Source: Marinobacter nauticus (lineage in GTDB: Bacteria > Pseudomonadota > Gammaproteobacteria > Pseudomonadales > Oleiphilaceae). From it: a stretch of 64,000 nt of DNA. The notes under the pieces were generated by a model, which had not been told where the DNA came from, ran no database searches, and saw only the letters and a program-made list of their open reading frames with translations. The position numbers and the translations under genes were made by a program. Shown piece by piece: positions 47,505-56,933 of the stretch. Within the stretch, counting starts at the first letter, position 1. Each line of letters opens with the position of its first letter. The stretch covers positions 186,001-250,000 of the forward strand of contig NZ_RBJB01000003.1 in NCBI RefSeq assembly GCF_003634635.1, in the 5' to 3' direction.

Positions 47505-48122
47505 ATGTTTGACATCATCTATACTCTTGAAATGATTGGCGTTGTGGCGTTTGCCATTTCCGGCATGATCGTCGCCCGGTCCAAAAACATGGATCCGGTG
47601 GGTGTTTTTGCCATCGGTTTTATTACCGCTCTGGGTGGCGGCACATTGCGGGATCTGATCATGGACAATCACCCGCTGTACTGGATCAAGCACCAGGAGC
47701 AGCCGATCATGATCCTGGCCATGGCAATCGTGTTCAGCTACTGGAGCCGGGCCCATTCCCTGAAAGAATCGAGAATCGTCTTCCCGGACGCCATCGGCCT
47801 TGGCATTTTTTCCATTCTCGGTGCGCAACTGGCTCTCGATCTGGGCCACTCCTGGTTTATCGCTTCCATGCTGGGTGTAATGACAGGCTGCTTCGGCGGC
47901 GCCCTGCGTGACACCCTGTGCAACGAAGTTCCCTTTATTTTCCGCAAGGACCAGATCTACGCCTCTATCGCCTTCGCCGGTTGCTGGCTGTACTTTGTGT
48001 GCCAGTGGTTGCTGGAGAGCGAATCCATGGCGCTGACTATTGGCCTGCTGTTTATCGTGATTGTTCGCATGCTCGCGGTGCGCTTTGATATCCGCCTGCA
48101 ACGAGACCAGATGCTGAACTGA
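47505..48122 (+). CDS. TRIC-family (UPF0126) cation channel
   Basis: A 205 aa inner-membrane protein with seven predicted helices in two homologous halves, each with a glycine-rich GGGxLRD motif: ITALGGGTLRDLIMDN and TGCFGGALRDTLCNEVPFIF. This is the bacterial YicG/YadS family, related to trimeric intracellular potassium channels. It is divergent from the BLUF gene, with 183 bp between starts, and could share its regulatory region. Physiological role in bacteria is unclear. Confidence 0.9.
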   Translation: MFDIIYTLEMIGVVAFAISGMIVARSKNMDPVGVFAIGFITALGGGTLRDLIMDNHPLYWIKHQEQPIMILAMAIVFSYWSRAHSLKESRIVFPDAIGLGIFSILGAQLALDLGHSWFIASMLGVMTGCFGGALRDTLCNEVPFIFRKDQIYASIAFAGCWLYFVCQWLLESESMALTIGLLFIVIVRMLAVRFDIRLQRDQMLN

Positions 48123-48254
48123 ACTCTGAATCATCCCTTGGCGTGAGGCGCCTGAGCCGGTAACATTGCCGTTTTTTCACCCAATTCACGTTTTCCGCAC
48201 GCAAACTGACTTTCAAACTCCCTAATCCAGGCATTCTAGAGGCAGACCCAAGTC

Positions 48255-49553
48255 ATGCTTGAACGACTGTTCCAACTCCAGGCCCACGGCACCACTGTCC
48301 GTAAAGAAGTGGTAGCTGGCATTACCACCTTCCTGACCATGGCCTACATCATCGTGGTCAACCCCAGCATCCTGTCGTCCACCGGCATGGATTTCGGAGC
48401 CGTTTTCGTGGCCACCTGTCTGGCCGCAACCATCGGTACGCTGATTATGGGCCTCTGGGCAAACTATCCAATTGCCCTGGCCCCCGGCATGGGCCTGAAC
48501 GCCTTTTTCTCGTTCACGGTCGTCGGCAGTATGGGATACAGCTGGGAAGTGGCGCTGGGCGCTGTCTTTCTCTCCGGGTTTATTTTCTTCATTCTGAGTG
48601 TGGTCAAGATCCGGGAATGGATCATCAACAGCATTCCGATGTCCTTACGCTTTGGCATTTCCGCCGGCATCGGATTCTTTCTTGCTCTGATCGCACTGAA
48701 AAACGCCGGCATCGTGGTAGATAACCCTGCGACCCTTGTGGGTCTGGGCGACATTAAAGTGGCTGAGAGCCTGCTGTTCTTCGCAGGATTCGTACTGATC
48801 TGTGCACTTTCATTCCGCAGAATCACCGGCGCCGTAATGATCGGCATCCTTGCTGTTACCGTGGCCGCCATGATGCTTGGCATGGTGGAATACAAAGGTT
48901 TTGTGTCTGCCCCACCCAGCCTTGCCCCCACCTTTATGCAACTTGATCTGGCCGGCGCACTGAATGTTGGCATGATCAGCATTATCTTTGCCTTTCTGTT
49001 CGTGGATCTTTTCGATACCTCCGGCACCCTGATCGGAGCAGCCCAGCGTGGTGGATTGCTGGATAAAGATGGCAAGCTGCCCCGTCTCGGACGAGCTCTG
49101 ATGTCGGATTCCGTCGCAACCATGTCAGGCGCAGCCCTGGGTACCTCAACCACCACCAGCTATATCGAATCAACCGCTGGCATTTCCGCCGGTGGTCGCA
49201 CAGGACTGACGGCGGTTGTCGTCGCCCTGCTTTTCCTCGCCTGTTTGCTGCTGTCACCGATCGCGAGCATCATCCCTGCCTATGCGACCGCACCGGCCCT
49301 GTTCTACGTCGCCGTGCTGATGGCAAGCGGCCTCAAACTGATCGATTGGGATGACATCACCGACGCCGCACCAGCGATCGTCACGGCACTGACCATGCCG
49401 CTGACCTTCTCTATTGCAAACGGCATTGCCCTGGGTTTCATCACCTACGCCGTGATCAAGGCGTTGTCTGGCCGCTGGTCCGATCTTAACGCCAGTGTCG
49501 TTACCATTGCCGTTGTATTTGTTCTGAAATTCATGTTCCTGGACGCCGCCTGA
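48255..49553 (+). CDS. NCS2-family purine permease (AzgA/AdeQ-like)
   Basis: A 432 aa proton-coupled nucleobase transporter with about 14 helices. Typical blocks are EVVAGITTFLTMAYIIVVNP, ALAPGMGLNAFFSFTVV, FLFVDLFDTSGTLIGAAQR and ALGTSTTTSYIESTAGISAG, which mark the adenine/hypoxanthine/guanine branch. The apt gene begins 31 nt after its stop, so uptake of adenine and its conversion to AMP are encoded together. I looked for a purine riboswitch in the 130 nt leader and saw none. Confidence 0.93.
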   Translation: MLERLFQLQAHGTTVRKEVVAGITTFLTMAYIIVVNPSILSSTGMDFGAVFVATCLAATIGTLIMGLWANYPIALAPGMGLNAFFSFTVVGSMGYSWEVALGAVFLSGFIFFILSVVKIREWIINSIPMSLRFGISAGIGFFLALIALKNAGIVVDNPATLVGLGDIKVAESLLFFAGFVLICALSFRRITGAVMIGILAVTVAAMMLGMVEYKGFVSAPPSLAPTFMQLDLAGALNVGMISIIFAFLFVDLFDTSGTLIGAAQRGGLLDKDGKLPRLGRALMSDSVATMSGAALGTSTTTSYIESTAGISAGGRTGLTAVVVALLFLACLLLSPIASIIPAYATAPALFYVAVLMASGLKLIDWDDITDAAPAIVTALTMPLTFSIANGIALGFITYAVIKALSGRWSDLNASVVTIAVVFVLKFMFLDAA

Positions 49554-49584
49554 GCGGCGCCCAGAGTAATCACCGGATCCGCCC

Positions 49585-50127
49585 ATGGACTATTTTTCCG
49601 AGAGCATCAAGAAAGCCATCCGCACTGTGCCGGACTGGCCCAAACCCGGCGTCTCCTTCCGGGACATCACCACGGTCCTTCAGGACAAAACGGCATTTCG
49701 TAAACTGATCGATGCCTTTGTCCATCGCTACCATGGCCAGCACATTGATGCGGTTGCCGCCGTCGATGCCCGAGGCTTCATTATTGGCTCGGCGCTGGCC
49801 TACGAGCTGAATGCGTCTCTGGTACTCGTGCGCAAGAAGGGCAAACTGCCCTTCGACACCCTGGTGGAAGACTACGAACTGGAATACGGCACGGCTTCCG
49901 TCGAGCTGCACGAAGACGCTTTCAAACCCGGCGACAAGGTCATCCTGGTGGACGACCTGATTGCCACTGGCGGCACCATGCTGGCCGCAACCCGTCTGAT
50001 CCGCCGTATCGGTGCTGAAATCGTAGAGGTCGCAGCCATGATTGATCTGCCGGATCTGGGTGGCTCACGCAAGCTGCAGGAAGAAGGTCTGCAGGTTTAT
50101 ACTGTCTGCTCATTCGAAGGAGACTGA
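49585..50127 (+). CDS. apt: Adenine phosphoribosyltransferase
   Basis: A 180 aa enzyme that converts adenine and PRPP to AMP. The PRPP-binding loop [17 protein letters not shown] is near residue 120. The N-terminal motif [15 protein letters not shown] and the [14 protein letters not shown] block are family hallmarks. It follows the NCS2 permease gene by 31 nt, consistent with an adenine salvage operon. The FAH-family gene follows within 14 nt on the same strand. Confidence 0.96.
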   Translation: MDYFSESIKKAIRTVPDWPKPGVSFRDITTVLQDKTAFRKLIDAFVHRYHGQHIDAVAAVDARGFIIGSALAYELNASLVLVRKKGKLPFDTLVEDYELEYGTASVELHEDAFKPGDKVILVDDLIATGGTMLAATRLIRRIGAEIVEVAAMIDLPDLGGSRKLQEEGLQVYTVCSFEGD

Positions 50128-50141
50128 GCGGAGGCGCCACC

Positions 50142-50804
50142 ATGGGCGATTATCAGCATCACTGGAAAGATGGAACACCGGTTCATCTTCCCCTTGGCAA
50201 AATCGTTTGTGTGGGGCGCAACTACGCCGAACACGCCCGGGAGCTGAACAACCCGGTACCGGAAGAACCGCTGCTGTTTATCAAACCCTCCACCGCAGCG
50301 GTTCATATCACCCGCCCACTGGTCTACCCCAGAGGCCAGGGTGCGGTGCACTTTGAAACCGAACTGGCCGTACTTATCGGCCGCCCCCTGACCAATGCCT
50401 CCGCCAGCGAAGTGGAAAGTGCCATTCTCGGTTATGGCCTGGCCCTGGACCTCACCTTGCGGGACGTGCAAAGCAGCCTGAAAGAAAAGGGACACCCCTG
50501 GGAGCGCGCAAAGGCCTTCGACGGCGCCTGCCCGCTTTCACCGTTCGTTGCCGCCGACCAACTTGCCAAGGGCAACCTGAACTTCACACTGGATATCGAC
50601 GGCCAGCGCCAGCAGACCGGGAATACCGGCGACATGCTGAACCCGATCGTGCCCCTGATTGCTCATATGAGCACCCAGTTCACCCTGTTACCCGGCGATG
50701 TGGTGCTGACTGGCACGCCCAAAGGCGTTGGCCCGCTTGTCAGCGGCCAGACTCTGTCCCTGGAGCTGGAAGATGTGTTATTTGTGGAGACCACAGTGGT
50801 CTGA
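50142..50804 (+). CDS. Fumarylacetoacetate hydrolase-family protein (YcgM-like)
   Basis: A 220 aa FAH-fold enzyme, the size of acylpyruvases and oxaloacetate tautomerase/decarboxylases. The active-site and metal-binding residues are visible in VCVGRNYAEHARELNNPVP, HFETELAVLIG (Glu-x-Glu) and GLALDLTLRDVQ (Asp). PGDVVLTGTPKGVGPL lies near the C terminus. The 14 nt gap to apt suggests co-transcription, though no metabolic link is obvious. Specific substrate unknown. Confidence 0.9.
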   Translation: MGDYQHHWKDGTPVHLPLGKIVCVGRNYAEHARELNNPVPEEPLLFIKPSTAAVHITRPLVYPRGQGAVHFETELAVLIGRPLTNASASEVESAILGYGLALDLTLRDVQSSLKEKGHPWERAKAFDGACPLSPFVAADQLAKGNLNFTLDIDGQRQQTGNTGDMLNPIVPLIAHMSTQFTLLPGDVVLTGTPKGVGPLVSGQTLSLELEDVLFVETTVV

Positions 50805-50864
50805 ACGCAACACGGATACGGATATTCAGACGAGCTGCAAACTTCCCGTAGAACAGGCACTACC

Positions 50865-52169
50865 ATGGCCAGGAAACCCGTTACTTCACGCACAGGACGC
50901 TTCTTCAAACTCGCAGGCATGACCGCCACGGTGGCGGGCCAGTACGCCGGCCAGAGAGCGCGGCGCATGTTCCGCACCGAAAATGACGAAGGCGCCCAGA
51001 GCGAAAGCTACACCCGGATGGCCGGGCAAATTGCCGATACCCTGGGCGAGCTCAAGGGGGCGGTGATGAAGGTGGGGCAGATAGCCTCCCAGACCCAGGA
51101 CTTCCTGCCCAAAGAATTCTCGGACGCGCTGGAAAAACTCCAGAAAGAAGCACCACCGATGCCATTCGAGGTGATTCTGGAACAGGTGGAAAGTGAGCTG
51201 GGCAAGCCGGTTGGCGAGCTGTTTGAATACCTGCAGGAAACACCCTACGCCTCTGCCTCCATCGGCCAGGTACACCGCGCCCGCCTGCACGATGGCACGG
51301 ATGTGATCGTGAAAGTGCAATACCCCGGCGTGGATGAATCCTGCGACTCCGACCTCAAACAGCTACGACTGGCCCTGAAGCTCGGCGGCCTGTTGAAAAT
51401 GCCCAAGGAGACGGTTGACCAGCTGTTCGGCGAAATCCGGGTGCGACTGAAGGAAGAGCTGGATTACGAGAACGAGGCGCGAAACCTCAAGCTGTTCCAC
51501 GAATTCCACAATGATCAGCCGTGGGTGATCATCCCGGAGGTGGTCGACAGCCATTCAACCCGTCGGGTCCTGACCCTGGGGCTGGTGGAGGGCGACCACG
51601 TCAGCAAGGTCACACCGAAACACTACTCCCAGGAAACCCTCAACCTGATTGGCCACCGGATTTTCACGATCATGGCCGATCAGCTGTTCCGGTTCCAGTG
51701 CATTCACGGCGACCCTCACGCGGGCAATTTCGCCTACCGGCCGGATGGCACCATTATCATGTATGACTTCGGCTGCGTGAAGAAACTCAAACCGGAGATT
51801 GTCGAAGCCTACCGCAAAGCCTTGATCGCAGCGCTGGATGAGGACTACCAGGCCCTGGACCAGTACCTGATCGACCTGGGCGCTCGCGTGGACAGCCAAC
51901 CGGCGGTCGATGAAGCCTATTACGCCATGTGGAGGGATATCCTGATCATCCCGTTCCTGAACGATGAGCCCTACGACTTCGCCGAGGCCGATATCCATAA
52001 ACACGTGGCCGCAAAAACCAGCACGGTGTTCAAATATCTGGATTACTTCAAACCACCGGTCGAGAGTATTTTCATAGACCGGATGATTGCGGGGCATTAC
52101 TGGATGCTAAAACGCTTAGGTGTTCAGGCCGCATTCAGAAGTGAACTGGAGAAATACCTCCGAGGCTAA
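50865..52169 (+). CDS. ABC1/UbiB-family atypical kinase
   Basis: A 434 aa protein kinase-like protein. The signature KxGQ is in GAVMKVGQIASQTQDFLP, the alanine-rich loop in YASASIGQVHRARL, the lysine in VIVKVQYPG, the catalytic loop in CIHGDPHAGNF and the metal-binding DFG in IMYDFGCVKK. It lacks the C-terminal membrane helices of true UbiB (about 540 aa), so it belongs to the shorter COQ8-like relatives of uncertain function, possibly linked to lipid or quinone metabolism. It ends 8 nt before the convergent sirtuin gene. Confidence 0.9.
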   Translation: MARKPVTSRTGRFFKLAGMTATVAGQYAGQRARRMFRTENDEGAQSESYTRMAGQIADTLGELKGAVMKVGQIASQTQDFLPKEFSDALEKLQKEAPPMPFEVILEQVESELGKPVGELFEYLQETPYASASIGQVHRARLHDGTDVIVKVQYPGVDESCDSDLKQLRLALKLGGLLKMPKETVDQLFGEIRVRLKEELDYENEARNLKLFHEFHNDQPWVIIPEVVDSHSTRRVLTLGLVEGDHVSKVTPKHYSQETLNLIGHRIFTIMADQLFRFQCIHGDPHAGNFAYRPDGTIIMYDFGCVKKLKPEIVEAYRKALIAALDEDYQALDQYLIDLGARVDSQPAVDEAYYAMWRDILIIPFLNDEPYDFAEADIHKHVAAKTSTVFKYLDYFKPPVESIFIDRMIAGHYWMLKRLGVQAAFRSELEKYLRG

Positions 52170-52177
52170 CGCCAAGT

Positions 52178-52855
52178 TCACAAATAACGCGAAACCCACT
52201 CCCGCACCCCTTCCGAGGCCCCTTTGCGAATCACCCGTGCCCGGGAGACGGACGCAGGTTCGCCGGGATCAATCACCGTGATGGGCACATCAATGTCCAC
52301 CTCGTAGACCAGCCCTGCCGCCGGATATACCTGCAGCGACGTACCCACAATCAGCAACTGATCTGCGGTGCGCACCACCTCTGCCGCCGCATCCAGCATC
52401 GGGACTTCTTCGCCGAACCAGACGATATGGGGCCGAAGCTGGGCACCGCGATCACAGGTATCCCCGGGATTGATGTCGTTGTAGCCGATGTCGTAAATGA
52501 GGTCCGGATAGGCGGAACTGCGGGCCTTGGTGAGTTCACCGTGCAGGTGCAGCGCATTGCTCGAACCGCCGCGCTCATGCAGGTCGTCCACATTCTGGGT
52601 GACCACGGTCACCTGAAAACGGCTTTCCAGCTCCGCCAGCAAGCGGTGCGCAGGATTGGGCTGGACGGTTTGAAGTTGCCGCCTGCGCTCGTTATAGAAC
52701 CTCAGCACCAGATCCCGGTTGCGCTCGAACGCCTCCGGCGTGGCCACGTCGTACACACTGTGCTGCTCCCACAGCCCACCGTTGTCCCGGAAGGTGGAGA
52801 GGCCGCTTTCGGCGCTGATTCCAGCGCCGGTGAGTACAACAATGTGCTCTTGCAT
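52178..52855 (-). CDS. cobB: Sirtuin-type NAD-dependent deacylase lacking zinc cysteines
   Basis: A 225 aa Sir2 protein. The NAD-binding motif LTGAGISAESGLSTFRDNGG, TQNVDD and the catalytic HLHGEL are present. The FYNERRR segment holds the Tyr/Arg pair (YxxR) that in CobB and SIRT5 favours succinyl-lysine. The module between HGEL and RPHIVWFGE, which usually carries four zinc-binding cysteines, has only one Cys (GDTCDRG), so no zinc site is possible. Its ATG shares one base with the stop of the upstream FAD oxidase-like gene (TGATG). The symbol refers to the family. Confidence 0.88.
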   Translation of the reverse strand: MQEHIVVLTGAGISAESGLSTFRDNGGLWEQHSVYDVATPEAFERNRDLVLRFYNERRRQLQTVQPNPAHRLLAELESRFQVTVVTQNVDDLHERGGSSNALHLHGELTKARSSAYPDLIYDIGYNDINPGDTCDRGAQLRPHIVWFGEEVPMLDAAAEVVRTADQLLIVGTSLQVYPAAGLVYEVDIDVPITVIDPGEPASVSRARVIRKGASEGVREWVSRYL

Positions 52856-54258
52856 CAGTCGAAGATCTTGCCCGGGTTCATGATGTTATTGGGATCGAAC
52901 ACCTGCTTGATACCGCGCAGGTAGGCAATTTCCGCCTCGCTGCGGGTGTACTGCAGGTAGGGTTTCTTGGTCATGCCCACACCGTGCTCAGCAGAGACAC
53001 TGCCCTGATAACGCTCGACAATTTCAAATACCCACTTGTTCACCTGCTGGCATTTTTCGAAGAAATCTTCCTTCGCCATGTCCTCCGGTTTGAGGATGTT
53101 CAGGTGCAGGTTGCCGTCACCAATGTGGCCGAACCAGATGATCTCGAAGTCCGGGTAGTGTTCGGTAACCACGTTGTCGATTTCCTGGAGGAAGCCCGGC
53201 ACCTTGGAAACCACCACCGAAATATCGTTCTTGTAGGGAATTCGCGGCGCGATGGATTCGGAAATCCGCTCACGCAGTTGCCAAAGGTTCTGTGCCTGGG
53301 TTTCACTCTGGCTGATGACGCCATCCAGCACCCAGCCTTCTTCCACACACTGCTCAAACAGTGCCATGGCATCGTCCATCACCTGATCAGAAACAGCCTC
53401 GAACTCCAGCAACGCATAATATGGAGCCTCGGTCTCGAACGGTGCCTGAACCTGGCCGTGGGCCAGTACATGCCCCATGGCCTGGTGAGAGAAAAACTCG
53501 TAGGCGGTCAGATCCAGTTTTTTCTGGAAAGCCTGCAAGACATCCATGGTGTTGGTGAGGTCATTCAGGCCCAGCACCAGCACGGTCAGGTCGTCCGGCT
53601 TGCGGGTAAGCTTCATGGTGGCTTCGGTAATGAAACCCAGGGTGCCCTCGGCACCGATGAACAGATGTCGCAGATCGTAGCCGGTGTTGTTCTTGGCCAG
53701 ATCCTTGTTCAGATCCAGCACATCACCTTTACCGGTCACCACTTTCAGTCCGGCAACCCAGTCCCGGCTCATGCCCCAGCGAATGACCTTGATGCCGCCG
53801 GCATTGGTGGACAGGTTGCCACCGAGCTGGCTCGACCCGGCGGAGGCAAAATCCACCGGATAGTACAGGCCGTTTTCTTCGGCAAAGGTCTGCAGTTGCT
53901 CGGTCACCACCCCGGCCTGGCAACGTACGGTGCGATCACTGGCGTTGAAATCCAGAATCTGGTTCATGTTGTCGAACGCTACCACCACTTCGCCATTGGC
54001 GGCCACGGCGCCTGCACTCAGGCCGGTACGTCCGCCCGAAGGTACCAGAGCCACCTGATTGTCATTGGCAAACTTCACCAGCGCCTGCACCTGCTCCGTG
54101 GTTTTCGGCAGGACAATGGCCAGCGGCTTGGGCGGGTAGATTTTGGTCCAGTCCTTGCCGTAATTGTCCAGATCCGCAGGATCGGTGAGAACCTTGCCCG
54201 GGTTTTCGGAGGTGGCAACCAGCTCTTTAAGGGAAGCGATGATCTGTTCGGAACTCAT
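52855..54258 (-). CDS. FAD-linked dehydrogenase, probably D-2-hydroxyglutarate dehydrogenase
   Basis: A 467 aa flavoenzyme of the GlcD/D2HGDH family. The PCMH-type FAD domain has ALVPSGGRTGLSAGAVAANG and SSQLGGNLSTNAGGIKVIRW. The C-terminal domain has the metal-site blocks IIWFGHIGDGNLHLN and VSAEHGVGMTKKPYL. It is divergent from serA (189 bp between starts). SerA-type enzymes can reduce 2-ketoglutarate to D-2-hydroxyglutarate, and D2HGDH reoxidises it; this gene pairing is known in pseudomonads. D-lactate or glycolate dehydrogenase are alternatives. Confidence 0.85.
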   Translation of the reverse strand: MSSEQIIASLKELVATSENPGKVLTDPADLDNYGKDWTKIYPPKPLAIVLPKTTEQVQALVKFANDNQVALVPSGGRTGLSAGAVAANGEVVVAFDNMNQILDFNASDRTVRCQAGVVTEQLQTFAEENGLYYPVDFASAGSSQLGGNLSTNAGGIKVIRWGMSRDWVAGLKVVTGKGDVLDLNKDLAKNNTGYDLRHLFIGAEGTLGFITEATMKLTRKPDDLTVLVLGLNDLTNTMDVLQAFQKKLDLTAYEFFSHQAMGHVLAHGQVQAPFETEAPYYALLEFEAVSDQVMDDAMALFEQCVEEGWVLDGVISQSETQAQNLWQLRERISESIAPRIPYKNDISVVVSKVPGFLQEIDNVVTEHYPDFEIIWFGHIGDGNLHLNILKPEDMAKEDFFEKCQQVNKWVFEIVERYQGSVSAEHGVGMTKKPYLQYTRSEAEIAYLRGIKQVFDPNNIMNPGKIFD

Positions 54259-54447
54259 GGATGTGTCAGTCTCTTCGAAGTTGGGCCAGGGCCTGTTCAG
54301 AGATCACTCACAAAGAATTGATTCAGGCAAACCGGCGCGCTGTGAAAATCTGCGTTTATGGTATCATACCGCCCCTGTTCTGTGAGCCAGGCCGACGATC
54401 CCTGGCTGCAGGTCATTTCACGTGACGAAAGGTTCGGAAGCAAGCCC

Positions 54448-55677
54448 ATGTCAAATACGTCTCTCGAAAAGAGCAAAATCCGGATCCTGCTGCTGGAAGG
54501 CGTGCATCAATCTGCCATTGATACCCTGAATGCCGCGGGTTACACCAATATCGAGTATCTGACCCATTCATTGGGTGAGGAAGAGCTGATCGAGAAGATT
54601 GCCGATGCGCACTTCGTTGGTATCCGCTCTCGCACCCAGTTGACCGAGAAAGTATTTGAAGCCGCCAGGAAGCTGGTGGCTGTGGGCTGCTTCTGTATCG
54701 GCACCAACCAGGTTGACCTGCAGGCCGCGACCCGCCGTGGCGTGGCCGTGTTCAACGCGCCTTTCTCCAACACCCGTTCCGTGGCAGAACTGGTTCTGGC
54801 CCAGGCCATCCTGCTGCTGCGCGGCGTGCCGGAAAAAAACGCCAAAGCCCACCGTGGCGAGTGGCTGAAATCCGCCAAGAACAGCTATGAGATTCGTGGC
54901 AAGAAGCTTGGCATCATCGGTTACGGCAACATCGGCACCCAGTTCAGCGTGCTGGCCGAAAGCCTGGGAATGGACGTCTATTTCTACGACGTGGTTTCCA
55001 AACTGCCGATTGGTAACGCCACGCAAGTGGGCACGCTACAGGAACTGCTGAACATTTCCGATGTGGTTTCCCTGCACGTACCGGAGACTCCGGCAACCAA
55101 ATACATGTTCAAGGCCGAGCAGTTTGCCCAGATGAAGCCGGGCAGCATTCTGATGAACGCTTCCCGCGGTACCGTGGTGGATATCGACGCCCTGGCCGAT
55201 GCGCTGAGCTCCGGTAAACTGCTGGGCGCGGCCATCGACGTATTCCCGGTGGAGCCCAAGTCCAACGACGAAGAGTTTGTCTCGCCACTGCGCGAGTTCG
55301 ACAACTGCATCCTGACTCCGCACGTGGGTGGCTCAACCATTGAAGCCCAGGAAAACATCGGGCGCGAAGTGGCCGAGAAGCTGGCCATGTACAGCGACAA
55401 CGGCACCTCCGTTTCTTCGGTGAACTTCCCGGAAGTGGCGCTGCCGTCGCACCCGAACCAGCACCGCCTGCTGCACATTCACGAGAACGTGCCGGGCGTA
55501 ATGTCGGAAATCAACCAGGTGTTCTCCGAAAACGGCATCAACGTCTGTGGCCAGTACCTGCAAACCAAGGAAGATATTGGTTATGTGGTGGTCGATGTGG
55601 ACAAGGCCTACGGTGAGCTGGCGCTGGAAAAGCTCCGCCAGGTAAAAGGCACTATTCGCTGCCGCGTACTGTTCTGA
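54448..55677 (+). CDS. serA: D-3-phosphoglycerate dehydrogenase
   Basis: SerA oxidises 3-phosphoglycerate in the first step of serine synthesis. The 409 aa protein has the NAD-binding motif GIIGYGNIGTQFSVLAESLG and the catalytic Arg in MNASRGTVVDID, Glu in VFPVEPKS and His in ILTPHVGGST. A C-terminal ACT domain starting near HRLLHIHENVPGVMS should bind serine for feedback inhibition. I chose the ATG at 54448 (MSNTSLEKSKIRILL); an open frame begins 30 codons upstream inside the promoter region. A strong terminator follows. Confidence 0.96.
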   Translation: MSNTSLEKSKIRILLLEGVHQSAIDTLNAAGYTNIEYLTHSLGEEELIEKIADAHFVGIRSRTQLTEKVFEAARKLVAVGCFCIGTNQVDLQAATRRGVAVFNAPFSNTRSVAELVLAQAILLLRGVPEKNAKAHRGEWLKSAKNSYEIRGKKLGIIGYGNIGTQFSVLAESLGMDVYFYDVVSKLPIGNATQVGTLQELLNISDVVSLHVPETPATKYMFKAEQFAQMKPGSILMNASRGTVVDIDALADALSSGKLLGAAIDVFPVEPKSNDEEFVSPLREFDNCILTPHVGGSTIEAQENIGREVAEKLAMYSDNGTSVSSVNFPEVALPSHPNQHRLLHIHENVPGVMSEINQVFSENGINVCGQYLQTKEDIGYVVVDVDKAYGELALEKLRQVKGTIRCRVLF

Positions 55678-55695
55678 CAGACAGCTGCCTTCAAG

Positions 55696-55730
55696 AACCG
55701 GAGCATCCCCCTGGGAGCTCCGGTTTTTTT
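55696..55730 (+). terminator. Intrinsic terminator after serA
   Basis: AACCGGAGC (55696-55704) pairs with GCTCCGGTT (55717-55725) in a 9 bp stem, followed by TTTTTTT. It starts 18 nt after the serA stop. Confidence 0.92.
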
Positions 55731-55865
55731 ATGCCATTTCGGGCCACAACGCCGCATTTCAACAAAACTTCATGCTGCCGCCCTTGAGATTCGGCCATAC
55801 GTAGCCATGCTGAAAAGTACCAGTCATTCAAACCGGGCCGGAACAGGCCCAGCATGGAGGTAATT

Positions 55866-56150
55866 ATGTCCTTGAAGGAATCTCTGCAGAAGAAACTGGA
55901 AACCCAGACCGAGTACTGGAGCAAACAGATCGACAGCCTGCGTGCCGAAGCCGACGAAAAGATGGCCAAGGCAAAGGATGACCAAGCGGAAGCCGAAATT
56001 CAAAGAGAGTTTTCCGAGCGCATTCAGGCCGTTGAAGACCACATCGAGACTGCCCGAAGCAAACTGGGCGAACTCAAGGACTCCGGCGAAGATCAGCTGG
56101 AGGATCTGAAGAAGCGAATCGACGAATGGCTGCCGAGCAACACCAACTGA
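55866..56150 (+). CDS. Small acidic coiled-coil protein, unknown function
   Basis: A 94 aa, highly charged protein that is almost entirely alpha-helical with heptad-like spacing (SLKESLQKKLETQTEYWSKQ through LKKRIDEWLPSN). No signal peptide or membrane helix. A near-perfect ribosome binding site (GGAGGT) lies 4 nt before the chosen ATG at 55866; another ATG lies 12 nt upstream. It stands as a single gene between two terminators. I do not recognise a function; size and composition resemble small stress or structural coiled-coil proteins. Confidence 0.8.
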   Translation: MSLKESLQKKLETQTEYWSKQIDSLRAEADEKMAKAKDDQAEAEIQREFSERIQAVEDHIETARSKLGELKDSGEDQLEDLKKRIDEWLPSNTN

Positions 56151-56168
56151 TTGCGACAGCCAGAAAGC

Positions 56169-56199
56169 AAAAAGCCCCGGCATAAACCGGGGCTTTTTT
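56169..56199. terminator. Bidirectional terminator between coiled-coil gene and OmpA lipoprotein gene
   Basis: AAAAAGCCCCGG (56169-56180) pairs with CCGGGGCTTTTTT (56187-56199) around a CATAAA loop. A-rich and T-rich flanks make it work for both converging genes. Confidence 0.93.
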
Positions 56200-56219
56200 G
56201 TTGAATGCTGAGCAGGATA

Positions 56220-56876
56220 TTACTGCATCGGCACCAGCGTCAGCTCAACGCGACGGTTCTGCTCACGACCCGCAGCCGTATCGTTGGAAGCAATCGGGTA
56301 GCGCTCGCCATAACCGGTGGCCCGGGTACGACGGGGCTCAATGCCCTGATTCAACAGGAAGTCACGGACAGAAGACGCGCGACGCTCGCTCAACAGCTGG
56401 TTGTAGCTGTCTGAACCGGTGCTGTCAGTATGGCCTTCAATCTGGATGATGGTTTTGTCGAACTCTTTCAGAACCAGAGCCACAGACTCAAGAGTGCCGG
56501 TAAAACCGGAACGGATGGTGGACTGATCCGTATCAAAGGTGATGTTACCCGGCATGATCAGGTCGATCTGGTCACCATTACGGACGACGCGAACACCGGT
56601 ACCTTCCAGCTTCTGGCGCAGCTGGGCTTCCTGGCGATCCATGTAGTAGCCGATACCGCCACCCACGGCCGCACCGCCAGCGGCACCAATCAGTGCGCCT
56701 TTGCCACGATCACTGCTGCTGGAGGTTGCTGCGCCAATAGCAGCACCACCGATCGCGCCAATAATACTGCCCTTGGTGGCATTCGAAGTTTTCTCTTCCC
56801 CGGTATACGGGTCATAGGTCATACAGCCACTCAGGCCAACAGTTGCTACCGCAAAGGCAAGAATTGTCTTTTTCAC
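56220..56876 (-). CDS. OmpA-family outer-membrane lipoprotein with glycine zipper
   Basis: A 218 aa lipoprotein. The signal peptide ends in lipobox LSGC. A glycine-zipper segment (about 36-80, GSIIGAIGGAAIGAATSS and GALIGAAGGAAVGGGIGYY) is followed by a C-terminal OmpA-like peptidoglycan-binding domain (IIQIEGHTDSTGSDSYNQ, LSERRASSVRDFL, RRVELTL). It tethers the outer membrane to the cell wall. I chose the GTG at 56876 (VKKTILAFAVATV) because GGGAG lies 6 nt upstream and it gives a normal signal peptide; an ATG 18 codons upstream would not. Confidence 0.9.
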   Translation of the reverse strand: MKKTILAFAVATVGLSGCMTYDPYTGEEKTSNATKGSIIGAIGGAAIGAATSSSSDRGKGALIGAAGGAAVGGGIGYYMDRQEAQLRQKLEGTGVRVVRNGDQIDLIMPGNITFDTDQSTIRSGFTGTLESVALVLKEFDKTIIQIEGHTDSTGSDSYNQLLSERRASSVRDFLLNQGIEPRRTRATGYGERYPIASNDTAAGREQNRRVELTLVPMQ

Positions 56877-56933
56877 TGTCTTCTCCCGCTTCTGTAATCG
56901 TTGGTCCGGAGCTTTTGGCACTACAGCCACTGC

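Noticed and set aside
48123-48254. Purine riboswitch upstream of the NCS2 permease gene
   Set aside because: I could not find the conserved three-way junction or loop-loop sequences in this leader.
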